A stretch of DNA of 42,121 nt from Micractinium sp. NFX-FRZ (lineage: Eukaryota; Chlorophyta; Trebouxiophyceae; Chlorellales; Chlorellaceae). The stretch is from assembly GCA_029339195.1 (NCBI GenBank), contig JAPTJF010000515.1, forward strand, positions 1 to 42,121. The letters run 5' to 3'. Both the position numbers and the translations under genes were made by a program. Shown here piece by piece: positions 34,620-42,121 of the stretch (within the stretch, counting starts at the first letter, position 1; every line of letters begins with the position of its first letter). A model generated the notes under the pieces. The model was not told the origin of the DNA, did no database searches, and worked only from the letters and a program-made list of their open reading frames with translations.

Positions 34620-35567
34620 TGCTGCTGCCTGCCTGCCCGCTTGAGTGGGGCTTGGTGGGGTGACCGCAGCGAGCTGGGACCCACAGAGCGAGTTACTGGG
34701 TTGACAGGGATGCAAACTTGCGAGGGACGGCTCGACTGTGTGGCGGAGCGGCGCGTGGTAGTGCACACCCGCGCCACGCCAGCCTGCTGAGCTAGCACGA
34801 AAGGGCAGTCCACCCGCCTTTCACGGCCTCTACAGGCCCCTGCAGGCCCTCTATTGACCCAGTTTCACCATAACGAGGCCGAATTGGGCGGCCGGCGGCC
34901 TGCCAAGGCTGCTTCGGTCGAGGGCGGCGGGTGGTGCTTGCGGCAGCCTGGGGTGGCAGTGTTCTTGGCAGCGCTCCTGGTTCATCGCGGCAGCAGCACA
35001 AGGAACCAGTCGGCTGCAGGAGGAGATCATTGCCAGATGCTTCTTAGTGGCTCATAGACCAAGGGCAGGCTGCTCTTCCAGTTTGTCAGGTTGACTGGCA
35101 GGCACCCGCCCGCTGCCGCCCACTCAGCTGCGCCTCGGCCAACCAGGCGGTGCTCTCGTGGGCCATCCTGGGCGATGAATCGCTGCGCTGGCAGTGATAC
35201 AAGCAGAATCAATGGTTGAATTGAGCTGAACATGTGTGACCAATGTATTGCGCTTGGAAAGTCGCAGCGCTTGCACGCAGAAACAGCTAGCGCAAGGGGC
35301 TGCCATTTGAGCACAGCACAGCAAACAAACAGCCCTACGAGGAAGCAAAGGGCTACACTGTTTGCATGACCGTGGTTGTGTGCCTTGGAGCATCCTCAAA
35401 GCTTCTTAGGGATGTTCTGGCGCACGGTCCTTGCTGCCGCCGCGCATTGGGAGCGCTTCCAGCCTGTACGCTGCCGCCGCTGCCGCCGCTGCCCGCCGCT
35501 CTTCATTCATGCCGCTGCACGGCTGCGCATGACGATTGCTTCCATTACTTGACAGGCACTCCTCGTG
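34620..35567. promoter_or_regulatory. Divergent intergenic region, ferrochelatase / phosphoglycerate-mutase-like gene
   Basis: This 948-bp stretch separates two divergent start codons and should hold both promoters. The part around 35160-35400 is AT-richer than its surroundings. Open frames of 60-110 codons occur on both strands but none resembles a known protein. No TATA box was recognised. Confidence 0.45.
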
Positions 35568-38500
35568 ATGACTCCAAGCGTTGCAGCCGAGGAGGAGGAG
35601 CAGGTGGCAGCTGGGGCGGAGCACGTGCACCCCGACGGCAGTCACGAGGAGCACCTGGTGCCCAGGCAGGCGGCAGAGGGATTTTCAGCGGTGGAGACTG
35701 CTAGCGTGGCGCGGGACCGCTGCTGAGAGAATACCACCGCCGCCTCTGCTGCCGCCGCCGCCGCCGCCGCCGCTCAAGCGAATACCCTCTCACCTCTGTG
35801 CAGGCTGTCCGTGATTCCGCACCGGCACACCAAGGTGAATGCATTCGTGCGGTTAATTGGCTGGGCGCCGCTGGCTGTCCCCTTCTGTTAGCAGCTGGTC
35901 AGCCCTCGCTCTTCCACCTGCCCACCTAACGTGCCTGCACTTCCTTTGCTCCGCTCCTTTGCTGTGCAGATCATCCATTTCATCAGGTGCTCTATTTATT
36001 AACACAGACCGGGGAGGTTTGGCAAGCTGGTCGGTACTGTCTGCCTGCCTCGCACCTTGCACAATGCTACAGCAAGCAAGCAAGCTCACTGTGCTCACTT
36101 GAGCCCTCCCCTCCTCCTGGCCACATCCAAGCAGGCACGGCGAGGGCTACCACAATGTCGCCGGCAGGCTTGACCATGCAGGCAAGGCCGCCAGCCTGCT
36201 CCAGCCTTTTCCGTGCCCTGCACCCTCTTGTACCCTTGTGACGAAGGGACACCGCAGTGCCGGGCAGTTTGTTCCTTTCCCAACCTGCCTGACCCGCCTG
36301 CTGTGCCACCTGCCTGCCTGCCTGCCTGCCTGCCTGCAGAGTACAAGAGCTGGGCGTACGAGGATGCCCACCTGACAGCCAAGGGCTGGGCACAGGCACG
36401 TCGGCACCTGCCTCTTGGCCTGCCCTCTGCCCGCATGAAGGCCCCTCCCCCTCTGCAACTCTTCGCCACCTGCGTGCGCCCCACCCTCCGCCTGCGCGCC
36501 TTGCTTCCCCCACCTCCCATTGCCCTACCTGCCCGTCAACCCACCCTCTCTTTGCTTGCTGGCCCGCAGTCTCAGGCGCTGAATGAGCACATCAGGGGCC
36601 TGGGGTCGGCCTTCCAAGTGGACGCTGTCATCGTCAGCCCGCTCACGCGCACACTGGAGACAGCGGCTGGGGTGTTTGGGTCGGGGCGGTGGCAGGAGGG
36701 GGACGCGCAGCCGCCACTGATGCTCGAGCAGGTGAGGCCGAGGGGGGGTATGCTGGGGCGGGAGGAGGAGGCAGGGCAGGTTTGCGCCCCTTGGGGAGGG
36801 GGCAAGGGAGATGGCGGGGCACCGCCAGGCAATGAAGCAGGGCGCCACATGCCGGGTGCTGCTGGCTGTGTCCTGACGTCAACAGATGTTGTGTCCACAA
36901 GTGGCACAAGTGCCTGACGGCACAGCAGCCTGCCACAGGCTGCCCTGCCTCTTCACCCAGCCTGTCACGGTCGCGTGCACCCACCCCTGCTGTGCAGACG
37001 GAGGTGGCGGGCAAGCGGGCGGCGCAGCACGCCATCAGCGCAGCGGGCTGCCCGCCCTTCGTTGCCTGGGAGGGTTGCAGGTGGGCGGTGTGGCAAGTGG
37101 TGGGGACAATAATGAGGCGATGGTGGTGGTGCGGCACAGGGCACAGGGTACTGGTGCCGCCAGGCCAGGCTGCCGAGGGGCTGTGCAGTGCCCTCGTGCA
37201 GCCAGCGCTGCCCACCTGCCCACCCACTGCTCTGCGCTGCCTGGAGAGGTGGACCCAGAGCATCCCGCCCGCCTGCCTCTACCACCGCCTCTCACCCTTC
37301 CACCCCACTGCATTGCTGCCTCATAACCCCCGCCTGCCTGGCCTGGCTGGGGTGCAGGGAGCACCTGGGGGAGCACCCGTGTGACAAGCGGCGGACCATG
37401 CGGGAGATCACCCCCAGCTTCCCGGCGGTCGACTTCTCCCTGGTCCGTGCCCTGCCCTGGCCCGACCCGGCTGCCTGCCTGGTGTGCCTGCCCACAGCCT
37501 GCCTGCCCTCACCACCACCACAGAAATCACCACAAACGGTCCGCAACTGGTCAAGCCCCGATCTGTGCGTGTATGCACCCTCGGACTGCTCCCCACACCT
37601 TGTGTCGCACCATGTGCAGATAGAGAGCGACGAGGACGTGCTGTGGACGCTGGAGCAGCGCGAAACGCACGACGAGATCAAGCGGCGGGGGGTGCGCTTC
37701 CTGCAGGTTGGTGCCAGGTTGGCGCGGGCCGAGGGTGGGGTTGGGTGGGGTTGCATGTGGCTGCGACAGCTGGCGTGGGGGGCGTGGCGTGGCGGAGAGG
37801 CAGCCAGGCAGGCGGGGCAGGAGCAGGGTAAGGCTGGATGGTCATGGCCCGAGTGGAGCAATGCAACCACCAGCATGTGCAAGGCGCGGGCGTGGTCGGG
37901 AGAGCAGCTGCCACATGGCCCTGCCACCGCACACACCGCCATCCCGTCGCCCCTGTGGCGCCCCAGTGGCTCAAAGGCCTGCCCCATGCAACCAACCTTA
38001 CCAACCACAGTGGCTCATGTCCCGCCCGGAGCGCCACCTGGCGGTGCTGGCCCACGGCGGCTTCCTGTACTGGTGCCTCAGCGGCTTTGGAGCCGGCCTG
38101 GGGGGCGCCGCCTTCACGGACCTGCGCCGCTGGTCAGCCTGGGGAGCCGTGGCGGGCTGCCCTGCCCATTGTTGCTGCCTCTCCTGCTGCAGGCGAGCGC
38201 GTCCGACCGCCCACACATGTGCACAGGCACGAGGCCCACCCACCCTGCCGCCCACACCCCACTCACTGCCGCCTGCCGCCCACCACCACAACTGCCCATC
38301 GCCCCTGCCCACCACGCTCGCCGCCCGCCCGCCTATCTTCGCAGTGGCTCATGTCCCGCCCGGAGCGTCAGCTGGCGGTGGTCAGCCACTCCAGCTTCAT
38401 CTTCTTCATGTTGCAAGTGTTTGGGCACGCCGCCGCCCCCGCAGTGCAAAGCGAGCTGCACAAGTGGTGCGCCTGCCCGCAACCAAAGCATGCACAGCAC

Positions 38501-38799
38501 ATCCCACCCCGCGCCCGGCCCGCATCTCGCCCACTCATCTGTCGCCCCTGCACTCGTGCCCCTGCATCCCAGCCTGCGCCCTGCATGGGCTTTCCGCCTC
38601 CCTGCAGCAGCCCTCAGCTCACCCCCGCCTGGTCTCACCCCGCCCCGCCCTACCCTGCCCTGCCCCACCTCCCTCCCCCCCTGCCTGCCGCAGGTACGAG
38701 AACTGCGAAATGCGCACGGTGGTGCTGGCCGACGAGGGGGGCGCGCACAGCCACCCAGACCCGCTGCACTTCCACGGCGGTGCCCACGTGGCGGCCTGA
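35568..38799 (+). CDS. Phosphoglycerate-mutase-like protein (histidine phosphatase superfamily)
   Basis: Resembles plant phosphoglycerate mutase-like protein 1; its substrate is unknown. Exons: 35568-35665, 35804-35834, 35970-35986, 36135-36181, 36340-36395, 36570-36731, 36998-37080, 37358-37442, 37620-37706, then either 38011-38132 or 38345-38466, then 38694-38799, giving 297 residues with one of the two. IIHFIRHGEGYHNVAG (44-59) carries the phospho-acceptor His50 in RHGEG. VIVSPLTRTLETA, REHLGEHPCDKRRTMRE and FPAVDFSLIESDEDVLW are typical of the plant family. The second catalytic histidine, His237, is supplied by the alternative exon. Exon 3 is a 17-nt microexon. Introns 1, 4 and 5 are inferred to use GC donors, the first less surely because exon 1 is weakly conserved. 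Start: the first ATG after an in-frame stop. Reading both alternative exons, or neither, would shift the frame. Confidence 0.9.
38011..38132 (+). other. Alternative exon A of the phosphoglycerate-mutase-like gene
   Basis: 122 bp, phase 0 start and phase 2 end. It begins WLMSRPERHLAVLAHGGF and ends TDLRRW, with His237 in an AHGG context. The upstream boundary is CCACAG and the donor is TG|GTCAGC. It is identical to exon B over its first 28 bases (TGGCTCATGTCCCGCCCGGA onward) and then diverges. Confidence 0.8.
38345..38466 (+). other. Alternative exon B of the phosphoglycerate-mutase-like gene
   Basis: 122 bp with the same phases as exon A. It begins WLMSRPERQLAVVSHSSF and ends ELHKW, with His237 in an SHSS context that is closer to the plant family consensus (SHSGF). 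The upstream boundary is TCGCAG and the donor is TG|GTGCGC. Confidence 0.85.
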
Positions 38800-39418
38800 C
38801 TGGCTGGGCGGGCCGCCCGGGGGCGGGAAGCGGCTGGCACAGGCGTTGCGCAGGAGGGAGTCGGGAATGGCTGGCGGCAATGGCTGGCGCAGCGGGTGCC
38901 CAGGCTTGGGAGGCAGGCTGGTGGGCTGGAGCGGGTGCGCTGGCACTAGCGGCACCCAGGGGTGGCAGCACCAGCCAGGGGCGCCCCTCGCCGGCATCCC
39001 CTCCCCTCCCCTTGCGGCAACGGCTGCGGCCCTCGCTGCCTGCGCCATTGCAGGGCGCGGGGCAGCGCCCCTTTGTGCCTGTGAGCGGTGCTGTGCTTAG
39101 AACAACCCAATTCTGTTAGCACTGGTGCGAGTCAGCGCGTGGTTCAGTGAGAGTGGCAGTGGGCGTGCAGGGGAGCAGCGGAGCGGGAAGGTGGGTGGGC
39201 GCAGGGTCAGAGGAGAAGGGCAGCACGGCAGAGGGGCGAGCAAAAGTGTCGGCATGCCAAATGAATGATTCAGGGGATGGGAATCCCGCCGCTGAGCGGT
39301 GCTAGGCGGGTTGGCCCCACCCCCGCTCGCAATGCTGGGCGTGTGAGGCAGTGCCCGCTGCAGGGGCTGGCTGCCGCCGTGTGTTGTCTGGGCTGGGGCG
39401 GCAAGGGTCCAGGGCACC
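38800..39418. other. Convergent intergenic region
   Basis: This 619-bp stretch lies between the stop codons of the phosphoglycerate-mutase-like gene and the small membrane protein gene. No gene or clear polyadenylation signal was seen. The open frame through 38800-39100 is the out-of-frame continuation produced if both alternative exons were joined. Confidence 0.4.
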
Positions 39419-40043
39419 TCAGGCTGCCACCTCCTCCAGCTCCACCTTCTGAAGCTTGGGGTGGTTCTCCACCTGCAGCAGGCAGAGGCAGCAAACAGGG
39501 AGGGCGTGTGGGAAGAGAACGCCAGGCGAGGGGGCGCCTCACTGGACGGCAGGGGAGGGGTATGCACAGCATGGAGCGGGCGGCCAGCAGATACGGTGGG
39601 TGCAGCACATGATGGGTGCTCCAGCAGCCGAGGCAGGCGGCCCGTCAGCGCTGCGACGGCAGCACAAATCCATTGAGCATGCAAGACTGCTGACTTTGAG
39701 CGGAGGTCCAAACCCTTGGGCTATACAGCGAGCGGCACCTCAATGCAGCACCCGTATGGGGCCACCCTGCTCACGTTCAGCAGCCGCGCCTCCAGCTTGG
39801 CGACGCGACCCGTGAGGAAGGCAGCGTAGGCGGACAGGCCCAGCAGGATGAAGCCAACCGCGCAGAAGCTGCAGGCATGGGAAGAGGGGCGGAGCAGCGC
39901 TGAGCAGCGGGAGGGACCACAGCCGCTGTGCGGCGGCGGGGCAGCGGCGGGGCTGACTGCGCCACTCACGCGACGATGAGGCCCGTGACCTCCTCCGGAG
40001 TCAGGCCGTCGGCGCGCTCCTGTAAGAGCCTGCGCAGCACCAT
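39419..40043 (-). CDS. Small single-pass membrane protein, 73 residues, unknown function
   Basis: No family is recognised. Exons 40043-39970, 39868-39775 and 39472-39419 join in phase 2 and phase 0. Residues 1-20 are polar (MVLRRLLQERADGLTPEEV). Residues about 21-44 form one hydrophobic helix (LIVAFCAVGFILLGLSAYAA). The tail is charged and helical: RVAKLEARLLN, then VENHPKLQKVELEEVAA. If the second intron is retained, the frame instead ends with VSRVAPYGCCIEVPLAV at a TAG at 39721, also giving 73 residues. The spliced form is preferred because the donor (AAC|GTGAGC) and acceptor (CTGCAG) are good and the charged tail continues the helix. A TATATA-like element lies about 220 bp upstream, near 40269. 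Confidence 0.6.
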
Positions 40044-40615
40044 GGCGCCCCTCCCCGCAGCGGTGTTGGTGACTCGGGTCGGTGGGGAAGCTGGCGAAAG
40101 TGGGCGGGCAGGGAAGTGCAAGACTGCTTGATCGAGAGCCAGAGTGCGCGCTTTGCGCGCAGTACTGCTGATGCCCTGCTGATGCCCTCACGCAGCCAGG
40201 CTGGCGCCGGCTGGCGGGAGCGTCGCCGCTGCGCATCTTCACTTTGCAGACATTGACACATTGTGCGGTATATACACATGCATTGCTTCACTTCCACTTA
40301 CCAGCTTCCAGCTTGCAGCTGCGCAGCATTGAGAACCCCTGCAGCTTGCTGCTGCCTGCACGCTACCCACAGTCATGGTGGCCAGGCACCCTGCCCTTGC
40401 TGCTGGCACATTGCAGACAGGCTATCAGCACGCTGATGATGACGGCAAAAATGCAATTGGATCGATGGGTGCACTCAGGTGTTGAGAAAGGTGCTGTGAC
40501 AAGGCCTGGGAGGTTCAGTGCATAACAATATTCCTATGGAGCACAGGGGCAAGGGTGTAGACAGGCATTGCGGAGCTGATCAGGTAAGAGCCCTGTAGAG
40601 CAGCTGCAGCAGGTT
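40044..40615. other. Intergenic, AT-richer, no gene seen
   Basis: This stretch lies between the start of the small membrane protein gene and the 3' end of the ankyrin remnant. It holds a GTATATACAC element at about 40267-40276, a possible TATA box for the minus-strand gene at 40043. Nothing else is supported. Confidence 0.4.
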
Positions 40616-41121
40616 TCACATGGCCCAGGCCAGCACCTGCTGCGTGATCTCCCCAGGCAGGGGCACGCGCACCCGCCGCTGCTCGCTTGCCAGGCACAGC
40701 GCTGCGGTGCGCAGGCGCTGCGCATCCCCCGCCGGCAGGTCCGCCACCAGCTGGCGTGCCTGCTCGTGGGAGTGCGCCAGCGCAGCCGGCAGCAGGCAGC
40801 CCAGGCCCGGGCACGGCGTCGGCAGTGCCGCCACTCGTGAGCAGTAAGCAGGATCCAGGTGGGGCGGGCGGCGCAAAGGGTGTGGAACAGGGGAAGCGCC
40901 ACGTCTTGATCAGCATGCGCCAAGGCTGCCAGCACTGCCGACGCTGAGCCTACAGGCAGCAGGCAGCGAGCCGTTGCCGCAGTGCCAGGTGCAGCGGGGT
41001 CCTGCCGTCGTCATCAGTGGCCTCTGCTGCTGCCGGGGAAGCTGTCAGCTGTCAGCAGGAGGTTGACTACGGCCGTATGCCCCCGCCCAGCTGCCCCATG
41101 CAGCGGCGTCCTATCACCCTC
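40616..41121 (-). pseudogene. Broken ankyrin-repeat protein gene, C-terminal fragment
   Basis: Ankyrin-repeat signatures occur in successive frames: DRTPLHGAAGRGHTAVVNLLL, then DDDGRTPLHLAL, then a helical segment (ASAVLAALAHADQDVALPLF) and a C-terminal part ending VPLPGEITQQVLAWAM. At least three frame changes separate them. The first coincides with a 7-bp tandem duplication (GCTGTCA twice, 41041-41054). Another lies near the TRTPLHLAL/CLLPVG boundary and a third near 40875. No intron boundaries explain the shifts. The upstream edge is a possible acceptor at 41122. It is most likely a decayed gene; base-calling errors could explain a single shift but hardly three. Confidence 0.6.
41041..41054 (-). 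repeat. 7-bp tandem duplication causing a frameshift
   Basis: GCTGTCA occurs twice head to tail in the ankyrin remnant. With one copy, the first ankyrin repeat would read on into the second in a single frame. Confidence 0.7.
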
Positions 41122-41736
41122 CTGCCTACAACTGCTTACGGAAGAATGGCAATATCATGAAAGAAGTGCAGATCAAGCGGTTTGACAGAATTATGCGGGG
41201 CTGGCCAACACAGCGCACGCAGCGTGCACACTGGAGTTCAAGCACACAATTGCCTGCCCGTTGGCAAACGACAGGGCAGCCTTGGTACATGCCTAGAAGG
41301 GGCATGTGAAGTGGCAGGGGGCGCCAACACTGCCCCCTCAAGCCCACGGCGGCAGACAGTGCCCGGGACACTTGGATGGTGCAAACACTTCCCTGGCGCG
41401 GTCGGGCGCCCTCCCCGCGAACAGTCCGCCCCTCCATTGGCATGTGCACACACGCTGATTATTGCCGATCTGTGATGATGCCAGATGTGCGGGTGTTTGT
41501 AAAGGCTGCGCCGGGAGAAGGCCAGGGGGTGTTTCAAGCTCCCCACAAGCTTGCGTACCGGCACTGCCCGCCATATGGCGGCCACGCCATGTGGCGGGAC
41601 CTGAACTCTAGCTGTGGCGGGGCCTGTGCAGGCCGCCACTCTTCGCCGCTGCCAACCTTATTACCTCTCGCACCACAGCGCTCCCCTTTGAGCGCAGTTG
41701 GCTGCCGGTATTCGGCTCATTTGAGCCAAAGCCGTT
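41122..41736. other. Unassigned region upstream of the ankyrin remnant
   Basis: About 600 bp with open frames on both strands (for example 41376-41741 plus and 41238-41639 minus), none with recognisable family features. Further decayed ankyrin exons could lie here, but no PLH-type motif was found. Confidence 0.3.
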
Positions 41737-41742
41737 TATAAA
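41737..41742. promoter_or_regulatory. TATA-box-like element
   Basis: TATAAA lies within the palindrome TTTATAAA, 59 bp upstream of an ATG at 41801. In this very GC-rich sequence a TATAAA is rare. Because it is palindromic it could serve either strand. Confidence 0.4.
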
Positions 41743-41800
41743 CCCAACGACAGCCGGCGGGCTTGTGGGACGCGCACTCAGCTCGAACAGCGTCGCCGCG

Positions 41801-41839
41801 ATGTCGGACACTTCCTGGGAGCCTCCCGAGCACAAATAG
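41801..41839 (+). other. Short open frame downstream of the TATA-like element
   Basis: The ATG is followed by 11 codons (MSDTSWEPPEHK) and TAG. It is placed like the start of a gene, but the frame closes just before the GGGGA/TCCCC block. It could be a first exon with an unseen donor, a gene start cut by the repeat, or chance. Confidence 0.2.
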
Positions 41840-41844
41840 GCAAG

Positions 41845-42121
41845 ACCCCCAGGGATTTCCTGGGGAGGAACAGATTTGTGCTATGCTTTCCCCGCGGGGA
41901 AGCAGGGACCATCCCCGTCCCCACATGTTCCCCACAGTCCTCGTCCCCGCCGCTATGGCTTCCCTGTGGGGAATGTGCATGTTCCTTGTTTCCCCGTCCC
42001 CACTAGACCTGGTGGGGAGGATGGGGAGGATGGGGAATGCGGGCAAAGGGGCGGGTGCGACGAGGGGCCAGCGGGGACAACGGGGAGGATGGGGACGGCG
42101 GGGAGGGGTGGGGGGCGTGAG
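41845..42121. repeat. GGGGA/TCCCC-rich low-complexity block at the window edge
   Basis: The left half is rich in TCCCC and the right half in GGGGA (GGGGAGGATGGGGA). Short palindromes are scattered through it: TTCCCCGCGGGGAA at about 41889-41902, CCCCAGGGATTTCCTGGGG at 41850-41868, and a TTCCCTGTGGGGAA-like one near 41960. The strand switch in composition suggests a fold-back structure. It continues past the window end. Confidence 0.6.

Noticed and set aside
35124..35399. Minus-strand 91-codon frame (MAAPCASCFCVQALRL...) between ferrochelatase and the mutase-like gene
   Set aside because: No recognisable features, no supported splice partners, and it lies in the divergent promoter region.
37188..39119. 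643-codon uninterrupted plus-strand frame through the phosphoglycerate-mutase-like gene
   Set aside because: Conserved blocks in this span lie in different frames and are joined by clear splice sites. The long frame reads through introns and only partly overlaps true coding sequence.
1..42121. CRISPR arrays, prokaryotic operons, riboswitches, integrases, intact transposons
   Set aside because: The window is intron-rich eukaryotic nuclear DNA. Direct repeats present are microsatellites without spacers, and no transposase, reverse transcriptase or terminal repeats were seen.

Overview
This is nuclear DNA of a GC-rich, intron-dense green alga. The gene content, plant-type protein relatives and short GT-AG introns point to a trebouxiophyte of the Chlorella/Micractinium kind, but the genus is an inference. 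Nine protein genes were assembled by joining exons at splice sites so that reading phase is kept and family motifs continue across each junction. About 77 introns were placed. No rRNA, tRNA, CRISPR array or intact transposon was recognised.

Layout. Positions 1-12834 (minus) hold the 5' 27 exons of APC1, the scaffold of the anaphase-promoting complex; the gene runs off the left edge. A complete acyl-CoA-binding protein gene (9951-10652, plus) lies inside APC1 intron 4 on the opposite strand. A small plus-strand gene of unknown function (13708-14835) converges on a PlsB-type glycerol-3-phosphate acyltransferase (15409-20525, minus). The acyltransferase shares a 213-bp divergent promoter region with an F-box/FIST (FBXO22-like) gene (20739-25638, plus). 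DCP2, the mRNA-decapping Nudix enzyme, follows (26028-28899, plus). It converges on a plastid ferrochelatase of the FC2 type with a C-terminal light-harvesting motif (29918-34619, minus). A phosphoglycerate-mutase-like gene diverges from it (35568-38799, plus). Then come a 73-residue single-pass membrane protein gene (39419-40043, minus), a broken ankyrin-repeat gene (40616-41121, minus) and a GGGGA/TCCCC-rich low-complexity end (about 41845-42121).

The genes are ordinary housekeeping genes for cell cycle, lipid, haem and RNA decay. They alternate strands as divergent and convergent pairs, with no operon-like or gene-cluster logic beyond two acyl-lipid genes in the left half.

The unusual content is in the splicing architecture. 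The phosphoglycerate-mutase-like gene has two tandem, equal-length (122 bp), same-phase versions of the exon carrying the second catalytic histidine; they look mutually exclusive. A ferrochelatase exon end with its 5' splice site is repeated three times at about 91-bp spacing, and the nearest extra donor would add exactly 30 codons in frame. The F-box/FIST gene has a phase-neutral candidate cassette exon. Five GC-AG introns are inferred, three of them in one gene. A 7-bp tandem duplication breaks the ankyrin reading frame.
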